Source of the DNA: Pseudomonas entomophila L48 | GTDB taxonomy: Bacteria; Pseudomonadota; Gammaproteobacteria; Pseudomonadales; Pseudomonadaceae | DNA: 64,000 bases | Direction of reading: 5' to 3' | Assembly (NCBI RefSeq): GCF_000026105.1 | Contig: NC_008027.1 | Location: forward strand, 51,001 to 115,000 | In this document: positions 18,197 through 27,271 of the stretch, one piece after another | Position numbering within the stretch: position 1 is the first letter of the stretch | Layout of the letters: the number at the start of each line of letters is the position of its first letter | Program-made: the position numbers and the translations under genes | Notes under the pieces: model-generated | Databases searched by the model: none | The model's input: the letters and a program-made list of their open reading frames with translations, nothing else | Told to the model about the DNA's origin: nothing

Positions 18197-19102
18197 GTGT
18201 CCCGATTCCTTGTCCTCTTTGTCGCTTTCATCGCCTGCTCGGCCCAGGCCGACGTGCGCGTACTGACCAGCATCAAGCCCCTGCAACAGATTGCTGCGGC
18301 CGTCCAGGACGGTGCCGGCAGCCCTGACGTGCTGTTGCCGCCGGGCGCGTCCCCACACAACTACGCGTTGCGCCCGTCCGACGTGCGCAAGGTCGGCGAT
18401 GCCGACCTGCTGTACTGGATCGGCCCGGACATGGAAGGTTTCCTGCCCCGCGTGCTGGCCAGCCGCGGCAAGCCCAGCGTGGCGGTGCAGTCGCTTCCAG
18501 GCCTGCAGTTGCGCCACTTTGGCGAGGACAGCCATTCCCACGAAGAAGACCACGACGACCATGACCATGACCACCGCCCGGGCAGCCTCGATGCGCACCT
18601 GTGGCTGTCGTCGGCCAATGCCCGGGTGATCGCGGCGAAGATGGCCGCCGACCTGGCGGCAGCCGACCCGGCCAATGCCGCGCGTTATCAAGGCAACCTG
18701 AAACTGTTCATCGAGCGGATGGACGCCCTGGATGGGCGGATCAAGCAGCGTGTGGCAGGGATCGCCGGCAAACCGTACTTCGTGTTCCATGAAGCCTTCG
18801 ACTACTTCGAGGCCGCCTACGGCCTGAAGCACACCGGTGTATTCAGTGTGGCGTCGGAAGTGCAGCCGGGGGCGCAGCATGTGGCCGCGATGCGCAAGCG
18901 CCTGCAGGAAGTGGGCAAGACCTGTGTGTTCAGCGAGCCACCTCTGCGGCCACGCCTGGCCGAGACGCTGACGGCGGGGTTACCGGTGCGTCTGGCGGAG
19001 CTGGATGCGCTGGGTGGGACTGATACGGTGGATGCCCAGGGCTATGAACGGTTGCTGGAGAAGCTGGGCAGCGACCTGACGGGTTGCCTGGAACAACTGT
19101 AG
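18197..19102 (+). CDS. znuA: zinc ABC transporter, periplasmic binding protein
   Basis: The 301-residue cluster A-I binding protein has a signal peptide (VSRFLVLFVAFIACSAQA). Zinc ligands are expected at His in PPGASPHNYAL, at His in DAHLWLSS, at His in VFHEAFDYFE and at a C-terminal Asp. The characteristic acidic His-rich loop is present (HSHEEDHDDHDHDH). The start is GTG; no ATG fits in frame. The TAG stop is inside the GTAGGAG end of a REP element at 19099. Confidence 0.94.
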   Translation: MSRFLVLFVAFIACSAQADVRVLTSIKPLQQIAAAVQDGAGSPDVLLPPGASPHNYALRPSDVRKVGDADLLYWIGPDMEGFLPRVLASRGKPSVAVQSLPGLQLRHFGEDSHSHEEDHDDHDHDHRPGSLDAHLWLSSANARVIAAKMAADLAAADPANAARYQGNLKLFIERMDALDGRIKQRVAGIAGKPYFVFHEAFDYFEAAYGLKHTGVFSVASEVQPGAQHVAAMRKRLQEVGKTCVFSEPPLRPRLAETLTAGLPVRLAELDALGGTDTVDAQGYERLLEKLGSDLTGCLEQL

Positions 19103-19181
19103 GAGCGGCTTCAGCCGCGAAGCAGGCGCCACGGTGTATGGCACCCGCTTCGCGGGTGATCGCGGCTAAAGCCGCTCCTAC
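19099..19181. repeat. REP pair overlapping the znuA stop codon
   Basis: An outward-facing pair of the GCGGCTTCAGCCGC class has its first arm supplying the znuA TAG. The right arm has one change (GCTAAAGCC). A T-rich run (GGTTTTTG) follows directly, so the hairpin may terminate znuA transcripts; the convergent gene thrB ends 20 bases further on. Confidence 0.9.
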
Positions 19182-19200
19182 AGGTTTTTGTAATCGCCCG

Positions 19201-20151
19201 TTAGAGCGCGAACGGCAGCTTCAACGCCACCTGCTGGCGCTGCACCAAGCGCACCTCGAACTCGCTCGGGTCGTGGATCATCACATCCATCCCGGCAAAC
19301 GCCTGCGCCGCGATCAGCCGCGACAGCCAGAAGCGCACGCAAGCCACCCGCAGCATCACCGGCCACAGCTCGGCTTCGGCCGCGGTGAATGGCCGCAACG
19401 CCGCGTAAGCACCCAGCAGCGCCTGGGCCCGTGGCAGGTCGATGCCACCCTGTTCGTCCAGGCACCAGTCGTTCACGGTGATGGCCACGTCATACAGCAT
19501 CGGCCCGGAACAGGCGTTGTAGAAATCGATCACGCCGGTCAGGTGGGTGCCTTCGAACATCACGTTGTCACGGAACAGGTCGGCGTGCAGGTTGGCCTTG
19601 GGCAGGGCCAGGATCTGCGCCTTGTGCGCGGTGATCTCATCCAGTGCCGGCTTCAACAGCTCGGCTTGCGCGCTGTTCAGGCCGGACAGCAACTCAATGC
19701 CAGATGCCAGCATCCAGTCCAGGCCGCGGTCGGTACGGCGCTCGATGATGCGCTCGCGGGTGGCCAGGTGGATGTGCGCCAGCAGCTCGCCAACCTGCGC
19801 GCAGTGCTGGTTGTTCGGTGCCTTTATGTGCTTGCCGGACAACCGTGGCTGCAACAGCGCCGGTTTGCCGCACAGCTCGCGCAGGCCGTTGCCGTCGCGG
19901 TCGCGCACGGCGTAGGGCACCGGCATGTCGGCCTCATGCAGTACATCGAGCAGCTCGATGAAGAACGGCATGTCTTCGGCCGGCCCGCGCTCGATCAGTG
20001 TGAGGACGAACTCCCCTTGCTCCAGGCTGACGAAGAAATTGCTGTTCTCGGTACCGGCGGCAATGCCCTGGAAGTCGAGCAGACGGCCCAGCTCGTACGG
20101 CGCCAGAAAGGTTTCCAGCTCAGGCCGGGACACAGGGGTGAAGACTGACAT
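19201..20151 (-). CDS. thrB: homoserine kinase
   Basis: This 316-residue protein of the aminoglycoside-phosphotransferase-like fold is the ThrB type used by pseudomonads rather than the GHMP kinase of E. coli. It phosphorylates homoserine in threonine synthesis. Visible signatures are GTENSNFFV near the N terminus, the catalytic loop LHADLFRDNVMF and the metal-binding GVIDFYNAC. Length is normal. It is 64 bases downstream of the DUF2782 gene; a hairpin (GGCACTTCC/GGAAGTGCC) lies in that gap. Confidence 0.93.
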   Translation of the reverse strand: MSVFTPVSRPELETFLAPYELGRLLDFQGIAAGTENSNFFVSLEQGEFVLTLIERGPAEDMPFFIELLDVLHEADMPVPYAVRDRDGNGLRELCGKPALLQPRLSGKHIKAPNNQHCAQVGELLAHIHLATRERIIERRTDRGLDWMLASGIELLSGLNSAQAELLKPALDEITAHKAQILALPKANLHADLFRDNVMFEGTHLTGVIDFYNACSGPMLYDVAITVNDWCLDEQGGIDLPRAQALLGAYAALRPFTAAEAELWPVMLRVACVRFWLSRLIAAQAFAGMDVMIHDPSEFEVRLVQRQQVALKLPFAL

Positions 20152-20215
20152 GTTGAGAAATTGCCCATGCGGGCACTTCCGCCGGGAAGTGCCTGGTTGA
20201 TGTGAACGGTACCCG

Positions 20216-20506
20216 CTACTTCCACTCGAAGATTTTCCAGGAGGGGATCAGCATGTCTGGCTGGTCTGAGCGAATGAAGTTGGCGTCAGTGCCATCGGCG
20301 CGTACCAGGAAATAAGGTTTACCACCTTTAGGGGTGACCTTGATCGCATACAGGAAGCCATTCTGCCGGTATTCCTGGATGGTTTTGTCGCCTTCCGTGC
20401 GAATGGTCACATCGGGATCTGCCGATGGGGCGTCGTCCGCCGCCAGGGTGACGGCTGGCAGGGTGGCCAGCAGACCGAGCAGTAACAGGCGATTGGGTGT
20501 ACGCAT
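20216..20506 (-). CDS. DUF2782 domain-containing periplasmic protein
   Basis: This 96-residue protein has a signal peptide (to about LAAD, residue 24) followed by a short domain: DVTIRTEGDKTIQEYR and FLYAIKVTPKGGKPYFLV. The layout matches DUF2782, a small family conserved next to polA/thrB in Pseudomonas. It is divergent from polA with 74 bases between starts. The function is not known. Confidence 0.85.
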   Translation of the reverse strand: MRTPNRLLLLGLLATLPAVTLAADDAPSADPDVTIRTEGDKTIQEYRQNGFLYAIKVTPKGGKPYFLVRADGTDANFIRSDQPDMLIPSWKIFEWK

Positions 20507-20580
20507 GATAACCTAGTCCTTTTGTCGTCATTGATCCGGCTATTCTAGCTCCGGACCCGCCGAAAAGGTTGATTCTCCTC

Positions 20581-23337
20581 ATGAGCCAAGCGCCCCTCGT
20601 CCTGGTGGACGGTTCCTCCTACCTCTACCGCGCCTTCCACGCGCTGCCACCGCTGACTACTTCCAAAGGCCTGCCGACGGGCGCGGTCAAGGGTGTGCTG
20701 AACATGCTCAAGAGCCTGCGTAAGCAGTACCCGGACAGCCTGTTCGCGGTGGTCTTCGACGCCAAGGGCGGCACCTTCCGCGACGCCATGTTCGCCGAGT
20801 ACAAGGCCAACCGCCCGAGCATGCCCGACGACCTGCGGGTGCAGGTCGAGCCGCTGCACGCCAGCGTGCGCGCGCTGGGTTACCCGCTGTTGTGCGTCGA
20901 GGGCGTGGAGGCGGACGATGTGATCGGCACCCTGGCCCGCAGCAGCGCGGCGGCGGGCCGCCCGGTGATCATCTCGACTGGCGACAAGGACATGGCCCAA
21001 CTGGTGGACGGCCACGTCACGCTGGTCAACACCATGACCGGCAGTGTGCTGGACGTTGCCGGCGTGCACGAGAAGTTCGGCGTGGGTCCCGAGCACATCA
21101 TCGATTTCCTCGCCCTGATGGGCGACAAAGTCGACAACATCCCCGGCGTGCCGGGCGTTGGCGAGAAGACCGCCGTGGGCCTGCTGACCGGAATCGGTGG
21201 CGGCCTGAGCGACCTGTACCAGAACCTCGACAAGGTCCCGGCCCTGGCCATTCGTGGCGCCAAGACCCTGCCGGCCAAGCTCGAGGAGCACCGCGACGCG
21301 GCCTTCCTCTCCTATGAGCTGGCCACCATCAAGTGTGATGTGGAACTGGATGTCGAGGTCGACGCGCTGGTCTGCGGCGAGCCGGATCGTGAAGCGCTGC
21401 TGGCCTTGTACACCGAGATGGAGTTCAAGAGCTGGGTCGCCGAAGTGCAACGAAGCGCGCCCCGCACGGGTGACAGCGACGCTGCTGTTGCAGCTCAAGA
21501 GGCACCTGAAGCCAAGGTCGAACCCAAGTACGAGACCATCCTCGACCAGGCGCGTTTCGATGCCTGGCTGGAAAAGCTGCGACAGGCGCCGCTGTTCGCC
21601 TTCGACACCGAAACCACTGGCCTTGATGCCCAACAGGCCAGCATCGTCGGCCTGTCGTTCGCCGTCGAGCCCAACGAAGCCGCCTATGTACCGCTGGCCC
21701 ACGACTACGAAGGTGCCCCGGCCCAGCTGGACCGCGAAGCCGTGCTGCTGGCACTCAAACCCCTGCTGGAAGACCCGGCCAAGGGCAAGATCGGCCAGAA
21801 CGCCAAGTACGACATCAATATCCTGGCCAACGGCAGCCCGGCGATCCTGATGCGCGGCGTGGCCTACGACACCATGCTCGAGTCCTACGTGCTCGACTCC
21901 ACCGCCACCCGCCACGACATGGACAGCCTGGCGCAGAAGTACCTGGACCACACCACCATCGGGTTCGAGGACATCGCGGGCAAGGGCGCCAAGCAACTGA
22001 CCTTCAACCAGATCCCGCTGGAGAAGGCCGGCCCCTACGCCGCCGAGGATGCCGACGTCACCCTGCGCCTGCACCACGCGTTGCAAGCGCGCCTGGCGAA
22101 TACCCCCAGCGTGCTGCCGGTGCTGATGGACATCGAGATGCCGCTGGTGCCGGTGCTGGCCAAGATTGAACGCCAAGGAGCACTGGTTGATGCCGCGCTG
22201 CTCGGCGTGCAGAGCGGTGAGCTGGGCGCGAAGCTGGTCGAGCTGGAGCGCGAGGCGTATGCCTTGGCCGGCGAGGAGTTCAATCTGGGCTCGCCCAAGC
22301 AGCTGGGCGCGATCCTCTACGACAAACTGGGCATGCCGGTGCTGAGCAAGACGGCCAAGGGCCAGCCCTCAACCGCCGAGGCGGTGCTCGATGACCTGGC
22401 CGAGCAGGGCTACCCGCTGCCCAAGGTGCTGATGCAATACCGCAGCCTGAGCAAGCTCAAGAGCACCTACACCGACAAGCTGCCGGGGCAGATCAACCCT
22501 CGCACCGGGCGTATCCACACCTCCTACCAGCAAGCAGTCGCCGCCACCGGGCGGTTGTCGTCCAGCGACCCGAACCTGCAGAACATCCCGGTGCGTACCG
22601 CCGAAGGCCGGCGTATCCGCCAGGCCTTCGTCGCCAGTCCCGGCTACAAGCTGCTGGCGGCGGACTATTCGCAGATCGAGCTGCGCATCATGGCCCACCT
22701 GGCCAAGGACGAAGGCCTGCTGCATGCCTTCCGCAACGATCTGGACGTGCACCGCGCCACCGCCGCCGAAGTGTTCGGCGTGGCTCTGGCGGACGTCACC
22801 ACCGACCAGCGCCGCAGCGCCAAGGCGATCAACTTCGGCCTGATCTACGGCATGAGCGCGTTCGGCCTGGCCAAGCAGATCGGCGTCGACCGCAAGCAGT
22901 CCCAGGATTACATCGACCGTTATTTCGCCCGCTATCCCGGCGTGTTGGCCTACATGGAGCGCACCCGCGCCCAGGCCGCCGAGCAAGGCTTCGTCGAGAC
23001 CCTGTTCGGCCGCCGCCTGTACCTGCCGGACATCAACGCCAAGAACCCGGCCCTGCGCAAAGGCGCCGAGCGCACCGCGATCAACGCCCCGATGCAGGGC
23101 ACCGCGGCGGACATCATCAAGCGCGCCATGGTGGCGGTGGACAACTGGCTGACCGACAGCAAACTGGATGCGCGGGTGATCCTGCAGGTGCACGACGAAC
23201 TGGTGCTGGAAGTGCGTGAGGATCTGGTCGAGCAGGTGAAAGATGAAATTCGCGGTTACATGAGCGGTGCCGCGGAACTCGATGTGCCGCTGCTGGTGGA
23301 AGTGGGCGTTGGCTCGAATTGGGACGAAGCTCACTAA
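20581..23337 (+). CDS. polA: DNA polymerase I
   Basis: This 918-residue enzyme has three domains in order. The 5'-3' exonuclease occupies about residues 1-300 ([26 protein letters not shown]). The 3'-5' proofreading exonuclease starts at FDTETTGLD (D342, E344 present, so it should be active). The polymerase has motif A DYSQIELR (D695), motif [11 protein letters not shown] and motif [11 protein letters not shown] (D872, E873). It fills gaps in repair and removes Okazaki primers. The start [11 protein letters not shown] is preferred over one four codons upstream because it matches the family N terminus. Confidence 0.98.
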   Translation: MSQAPLVLVDGSSYLYRAFHALPPLTTSKGLPTGAVKGVLNMLKSLRKQYPDSLFAVVFDAKGGTFRDAMFAEYKANRPSMPDDLRVQVEPLHASVRALGYPLLCVEGVEADDVIGTLARSSAAAGRPVIISTGDKDMAQLVDGHVTLVNTMTGSVLDVAGVHEKFGVGPEHIIDFLALMGDKVDNIPGVPGVGEKTAVGLLTGIGGGLSDLYQNLDKVPALAIRGAKTLPAKLEEHRDAAFLSYELATIKCDVELDVEVDALVCGEPDREALLALYTEMEFKSWVAEVQRSAPRTGDSDAAVAAQEAPEAKVEPKYETILDQARFDAWLEKLRQAPLFAFDTETTGLDAQQASIVGLSFAVEPNEAAYVPLAHDYEGAPAQLDREAVLLALKPLLEDPAKGKIGQNAKYDINILANGSPAILMRGVAYDTMLESYVLDSTATRHDMDSLAQKYLDHTTIGFEDIAGKGAKQLTFNQIPLEKAGPYAAEDADVTLRLHHALQARLANTPSVLPVLMDIEMPLVPVLAKIERQGALVDAALLGVQSGELGAKLVELEREAYALAGEEFNLGSPKQLGAILYDKLGMPVLSKTAKGQPSTAEAVLDDLAEQGYPLPKVLMQYRSLSKLKSTYTDKLPGQINPRTGRIHTSYQQAVAATGRLSSSDPNLQNIPVRTAEGRRIRQAFVASPGYKLLAADYSQIELRIMAHLAKDEGLLHAFRNDLDVHRATAAEVFGVALADVTTDQRRSAKAINFGLIYGMSAFGLAKQIGVDRKQSQDYIDRYFARYPGVLAYMERTRAQAAEQGFVETLFGRRLYLPDINAKNPALRKGAERTAINAPMQGTAADIIKRAMVAVDNWLTDSKLDARVILQVHDELVLEVREDLVEQVKDEIRGYMSGAAELDVPLLVEVGVGSNWDEAH

Positions 23338-23420
23338 ACGCGGTGTGAAAGCTGTGTAGGATCTGCGGCGTAGTGTCGCGGATCCTTACCGGCCTCAGGC
23401 CATTAGATCCGGGGTTTCAT

Positions 23421-23441
23421 GAAACTATCGCAAATAGTTTC
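23421..23441. promoter_or_regulatory. perfect inverted repeat upstream of the ersA promoter
   Basis: GAAACTAT and ATAGTTTC are 8-base perfect arms around CGCAA, ending about 10 bases before the putative -35 of the small RNA gene. It has operator-like geometry but no factor that I can name. A second imperfect stem (GGATCTGCG / CGCGGATCC, 23359-23385) lies between it and the polA end and could be the polA transcript end. Confidence 0.5.
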
Positions 23442-23450
23442 GAGGGGCTC

Positions 23451-23479
23451 GGAACTAAATCGGTGAAGCGCTACTCAGA
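23451..23479 (+). promoter_or_regulatory. AlgU (sigma-22 / RpoE-type) promoter candidate for ersA
   Basis: GGAACT (23451-23456) and TCAGA (23475-23479) resemble the AlgU/RpoE consensus GAACTT and TCTGA. With GAACTA read as the -35, the spacer is 17 bases. ErsA in P. aeruginosa is known to be AlgU-dependent, which supports the assignment. Confidence 0.6.
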
Positions 23480-23485
23480 GGTACT

Positions 23486-23615
23486 GAATGGCTGGTGAAG
23501 CCTTTCGATGCTCCTATGTTGTGTTAAGTGTTGGCAGATATCTGGACCCCGCCCTAGCGGTCCGGACTTGAACCCCGAACTTCCCCCTCCCCATATGAAG
23601 TCCGGGGTTTTTTTT
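23486..23615 (+). ncRNA. ersA: ErsA / Spot 42-like small regulatory RNA
   Basis: The polA-engB gap is where ErsA lies in P. aeruginosa and spf in enterics. Here it contains an AlgU-type promoter, then about 130 bases without an ORF, ending in a strong Rho-independent terminator. The predicted RNA has a GGACC/GGTCC hairpin (about 23543-23565) and a terminator hairpin whose loop holds a C-rich stretch (CCCCCTCCCC). C-rich single strands of this kind pair with ribosome-binding sites. ErsA in P. aeruginosa acts post-transcriptionally on envelope and biofilm genes. The 5' end is inferred from the promoter and could be off by several bases. Confidence 0.75.
23571..23615 (+). terminator. Rho-independent terminator of ersA
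   Basis: AACCCCGAACTTC pairs with GAAGTCCGGGGTT (13 pairs with one mismatch) and is followed by a run of eight T. Confidence 0.9.
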
Positions 23616-23645
23616 GCCCGGAATTCAGGGGTGACATCGATCTTT

Positions 23646-23728
23646 GTAGGAGCGGCTTCAGCCGCGATCACCCGCAGCGCGGGTGCCACGTTCCGAGGTG
23701 CCTGTTTCGCGGCTGAAGCCGCTCCTAC
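23646..23728. repeat. REP pair
   Basis: An outward-facing GCGGCTTCAGCCGC-class pair with an inner hairpin CACCCGCAGCGCGGGTG lies between the ersA terminator and the convergent 3' end of engB. Confidence 0.9.
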
Positions 23729-23743
23729 AGGTTCCATGACGAT

Positions 23744-24376
23744 TCAAGCCACCGGTTTGTCTTCCAACTCCATCCAGTCCGCCAGCACGCGGTAGGCTTC
23801 TTCCAGCCCCAGACGCTTGGGCGCCGAGAACAGCTGGATGGTCGTGCTATCGCCCCAGCCCTTGCGAATCTCCGACTGCACCTTGAGCAGGGTGTTCTTG
23901 CCCGCGCCGTGGGTCAGCTTGTCGGCCTTGGTCAGCAGGATGTGCATGGGCATGCCGCTGGCCCGGGCCCAATCGAGCATCATCTTGTCGAAGTCGGTCA
24001 TCGGGTGGCGCACATCCATCATCAGGATTACCCCGCGCAGGCACTCGCGGCTGCCGAGGTAGGCCTCCAGGTGCTTCTGCCAGTGTTGCTTGAGCGGGAT
24101 CGGCACTTTTGCATAACCGTAACCCGGCAGGTCGACCAAACGCCGTTCATCGTCCAGACTGAAGAAATTCAGCAGCTGGGTGCGGCCGGGGGTCTTCGAG
24201 GTGCGTGCCAGGCTGGCGTGGGTCAGGGTGTTGAGGGCGCTGGACTTGCCGGCGTTGGAGCGGCCGGCGAAAGCCACCTCGTAACCCTGGTCTTCCGGGC
24301 ATTGTTCGACCTTGGCGGCGCTGAGGGCGAATGTGGCTTTCTGGCAGAGGCCGAGGATGGGGTTCTTGACTTGCAT
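23744..24376 (-). CDS. engB: ribosome biogenesis GTPase EngB (YihA/YsxC)
   Basis: This 210-residue P-loop GTPase is needed for 50S subunit assembly. The G motifs are complete: G1 [10 protein letters not shown]3 DLPGYGYA, G4 LLTKADK and G5 SAPKR. The start [12 protein letters not shown] gives the normal family length; an upstream in-frame extension of about 97 codons has no family resemblance and runs into the control region of the divergent cytochrome gene. Confidence 0.96.
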   Translation of the reverse strand: MQVKNPILGLCQKATFALSAAKVEQCPEDQGYEVAFAGRSNAGKSSALNTLTHASLARTSKTPGRTQLLNFFSLDDERRLVDLPGYGYAKVPIPLKQHWQKHLEAYLGSRECLRGVILMMDVRHPMTDFDKMMLDWARASGMPMHILLTKADKLTHGAGKNTLLKVQSEIRKGWGDSTTIQLFSAPKRLGLEEAYRVLADWMELEDKPVA

Positions 24377-24584
24377 GGGATATCCGATGTGGGTGTTGCC
24401 CAGCTCTGGAACGGTTGGCCCAGGCGCGGCAAGCGGTGTCGTTTCCGTTTGGATGGCGGAAGTATATAATGCCCCAGTTTTTGTGTGCTCATTCTCCCAG
24501 CGAAGGTGTATGAGCATGGGGTGTCGAACAATAGCTCGCGCAACAGAACGCAGCGCGGCCCCCAACCCTGTCAGGTCGTTCCGC

Positions 24585-24887
24585 ATGGCGAAATGGCTAC
24601 TAGCTGTCGGTTTGTTCCTACCGTTTTTCAGCGCACAGGCTACACAGGATCCCGAGGCGTTGTACAACCGCAGCTGTGCGGCCTGTCACGCCGGACAGTT
24701 GCCACAGGCACCCAGGCAGGGTGACCGGGCAGCCTGGGAGCCACGGCTGGCGCAAGGCATGGAGCAACTGGTGGTACATGTTACACAGGGTTTCAAGGCT
24801 ATGCCGCCGCGTGGATTGTGCATGGACTGCAGTGCCGAGGACTACCGATTGGTCATCCTTTGGATGAGCGGCAGTCCCGATACATAA
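24585..24887 (+). CDS. small c-type cytochrome (cytochrome c5-like)
   Basis: This 100-residue protein has a Sec signal ([19 protein letters not shown]) and one heme motif, C31-A-A-C34-H35. Methionine in FKAMPPRG is the likely distal ligand. A second Cys pair (CMDC) near the C terminus fits the cytochrome c5 group. The ATG at 24585 is chosen because it begins the signal peptide; alternatives at 24510 and 24516 would add about 25 unrelated residues. It is divergent from engB and upstream of cytochrome c4. Confidence 0.85.
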   Translation: MAKWLLAVGLFLPFFSAQATQDPEALYNRSCAACHAGQLPQAPRQGDRAAWEPRLAQGMEQLVVHVTQGFKAMPPRGLCMDCSAEDYRLVILWMSGSPDT

Positions 24888-24918
24888 CATTTCACCCTTA
24901 GCCGTGTTGGATTAGCTG

Positions 24919-25536
24919 ATGAACAAACTATTCGTGAGTCTGCTGTTGACCATGGGGGTCGCAGGTGCGGCAAGTGCTGCGGAACCCATCAAAGGCGATG
25001 CTGCTGCCGGTCAGGCCAAAACCGCTGTCTGTGGGGCCTGCCACAACCCTGACGGCAACAGCCTGGCACCGAACTTCCCCAAACTCGCCGGCCAAGGCGA
25101 GCGGTATCTGGAAAAGCAGCTGCACGACATCAAGTCCGGCAAGCGCACCGTGCTGGAGATGACCGGCATGCTGGCGAACTTCAGTGACCAGGACCTGGCC
25201 GATATCGCCGCCTACTTCTCCAGCCAGAAAGGCAGCGTCGGCGCCGCCGACCCGAAACTGGTCGAACGTGGCCGCGCCCTGTTCAATGGCGGCGACCTCG
25301 AGAAGGGCATGCCGGCCTGTACCGGTTGCCATTCTCCCAACGGTGCGGGCATCGCCTTGGCCGGCTTCCCGCATCTGGGCGGCCAGCACGCGCAGTATGT
25401 CGGCAAGCAGCTGACCGACTTCCGTGAAGGCAACCGCACCAACGACGGCGATGCCATGACCATGCGCACCATCGCCGGCAAGCTGAGCAACAAGGATATC
25501 GAAGCCCTGTCCAGTTACATCCAGGGCCTGCACTGA
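24919..25536 (+). CDS. cc4: diheme cytochrome c4
   Basis: This 205-residue periplasmic protein has a signal peptide (to about ASAAEP) and two similar halves, each with one heme motif: C38-GA-C41-H42 and C134-TG-C137-H138. The distal Met ligands are expected in MTGML and DAMTMR. Cytochrome c4 feeds electrons to terminal oxidases, notably cbb3 and probably the caa3 oxidase encoded earlier in this window. It ends with a strong terminator. Confidence 0.95.
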   Translation: MNKLFVSLLLTMGVAGAASAAEPIKGDAAAGQAKTAVCGACHNPDGNSLAPNFPKLAGQGERYLEKQLHDIKSGKRTVLEMTGMLANFSDQDLADIAAYFSSQKGSVGAADPKLVERGRALFNGGDLEKGMPACTGCHSPNGAGIALAGFPHLGGQHAQYVGKQLTDFREGNRTNDGDAMTMRTIAGKLSNKDIEALSSYIQGLH

Positions 25537-25590
25537 TCCTGTAGGTCCGGGCGTTAACATTCGGTTAATGCTTCAGCGCTAAAGATGAAA

Positions 25591-25615
25591 AGGGCAGCCT
25601 AGGCTGCCCTTTTTT
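25591..25615 (+). terminator. Rho-independent terminator after cc4
   Basis: AGGGCAGCCTAGGCTGCCCT is a perfect 20-base palindrome followed by a run of T. It separates cytochrome c4 from dsbA. Confidence 0.93.
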
Positions 25616-25710
25616 CTATCCGTAGCCGTTACACTACAGAACTCGAGCCCTTCCCGGCCTGTCCTACACAGGTCGCGTCGAGGCGACCAAAGACTGCTCA
25701 GGAGTAAAGC

Positions 25711-26346
25711 ATGCGTAAACTGATTCTCAGCGCTGCGCTGGTCGCCGCCAGCGTATTCGGTATGGCCGCCGTACAGGCCGCAGAGCCTGCAACCGCCGGC
25801 AAGGAATATATCGAGCTGAGCAACCCCGTCCCGGTATCCGTGCCAGGCAAGATCGAAGTCGTCGAGCTGTTCTGGTACGGCTGCCCACACTGCTACCACT
25901 TCGAACCGACCATCAACCCTTGGGCTGAGAAGCTGCCGAAGGACGTCAACTTCAAGCGCGTCCCTGCCATGTTCGGCGGCCCGTGGGATAAACACGGTCA
26001 GATGTTCCTGACGCTGGAAGCCATGGGTGTCGAGCACAACGTCCACAACGCCGTTTTCGACGCCATCCAGAACAAGCGCATGAAGCTGATGGAGCCTGAG
26101 GAAATGGCCGACTTCCTGGCCACCCAGGGCGTGGACAAGGACAAGTTCCTGGCCACCTACAACTCCTTCGCTATCCAGGGCCAGGTCAAGCAGGCCAAGG
26201 AGCTCGCCAAGAAGTACGAAATCACCGGTGTGCCAAGCCTGGTGGTCAACGGCAAGTACCGCTTCGACCTGGGTACCGCAGGTGGTCCGGAAGGCGTGCT
26301 GAACGTCGCCGACCAGCTGATCGCCAAGGAGCGCGCCGCTAAGTAA
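25711..26346 (+). CDS. dsbA: periplasmic thiol:disulfide oxidoreductase DsbA
   Basis: This 211-residue protein has a signal peptide (MRKLILSAALVAASVFGMAAVQA) and a thioredoxin fold with an inserted helical domain. The active site is C58-P-H-C61 and the cis-proline loop is GVPSLVV. It introduces disulfides into exported proteins. AGGAG precedes the ATG. The nuclease gene follows 12 bases later, suggesting co-transcription. Confidence 0.96.
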   Translation: MRKLILSAALVAASVFGMAAVQAAEPATAGKEYIELSNPVPVSVPGKIEVVELFWYGCPHCYHFEPTINPWAEKLPKDVNFKRVPAMFGGPWDKHGQMFLTLEAMGVEHNVHNAVFDAIQNKRMKLMEPEEMADFLATQGVDKDKFLATYNSFAIQGQVKQAKELAKKYEITGVPSLVVNGKYRFDLGTAGGPEGVLNVADQLIAKERAAK

Positions 26347-26358
26347 GCGGCGACCGCC

Positions 26359-27213
26359 ATGGGCCGGATCCGCTCTACACGTGGTATCGGCCTGCACCAG
26401 CCGCAGGTCAACGAGCGTCACCTGCAGGCCCCTGGCCTGCCGGAGGACGGTCGCCTGCGGCTGCTGAGCTTCAATATCCAGGTCGGCATCAGCACCGAGC
26501 GTTACCGCCACTACCTGACACGCAGCTGGCAGCACCTGCTGCCGCACGCTGGCCGCTCCGGCAACTTGCAGAAAATTGGCGACCTGCTCAGCGATTTCGA
26601 CCTGGTGGCCCTGCAGGAAGCCGACGGCGGCAGCCTGCGCTCGGGCTACGTCAATCAAGTCGAGCACCTGGCGCAACTGGGGGCCTTCCCCTACTGGTAC
26701 CAGCAGCTCAACCGCAACCTCGGGCGTTTCGCCCAGCACAGCAACGGCGTGCTCAGCCGCCTCAAGCCCCAGCAACTGGAAGACCATCCCCTGCCCGGCC
26801 CGGCCGGTCGCGGGGCGATCCTGGTGCGTTTCGGCGAGGGCGAGGATGCGCTGATCGTGGTGATGATGCACCTGGCATTGGGCGCCAAGACCCGTGCCCG
26901 GCAGCTGGCCTACATTCGCGAGCTGATCGGCGGTTACCGGCACCAGGTTCTCATGGGTGACATGAACACCCACGCCACCGACCTGCTCGATCACTCGCCG
27001 CTGCGCGACCTGGGCTTGATCGCACCCCAGGTCGAAGCCACCTTCCCCAGCTGGCGCCCGCAACGCTGCCTGGACCATATCCTGCTCAGCCCGAGCCTGA
27101 CGCTGGAGCGCGTCGAGGTGCTGGCGCAGCCAATTTCCGATCACCTGCCCGTCGCCGTCGAGATCCGATTGCCTGAAGCCTTGACTGTGGATACGCTGCC
27201 GGTCCTGAGCTAG
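26359..27213 (+). CDS. endonuclease/exonuclease/phosphatase (EEP) family protein
   Basis: This is a 284-residue metal-dependent phosphodiesterase fold without signal peptide. Motifs: LLSFNIQVG (metal Asn), LVALQEADGG (metal Glu), VMMHLALGAK, MGDMNTH (catalytic Asp-x-Asn) and SDHLPVAVEI (terminal Asp-His pair). Substrate cannot be told; the family includes nucleases and lipid phosphodiesterases. It directly follows dsbA. Confidence 0.9.
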   Translation: MGRIRSTRGIGLHQPQVNERHLQAPGLPEDGRLRLLSFNIQVGISTERYRHYLTRSWQHLLPHAGRSGNLQKIGDLLSDFDLVALQEADGGSLRSGYVNQVEHLAQLGAFPYWYQQLNRNLGRFAQHSNGVLSRLKPQQLEDHPLPGPAGRGAILVRFGEGEDALIVVMMHLALGAKTRARQLAYIRELIGGYRHQVLMGDMNTHATDLLDHSPLRDLGLIAPQVEATFPSWRPQRCLDHILLSPSLTLERVEVLAQPISDHLPVAVEIRLPEALTVDTLPVLS

Positions 27214-27271
27214 CGCCTGCAGCACTCAAGTCTTCGGTCTGTTCGCCGAAATCGAGTCATTACAGGACTAG

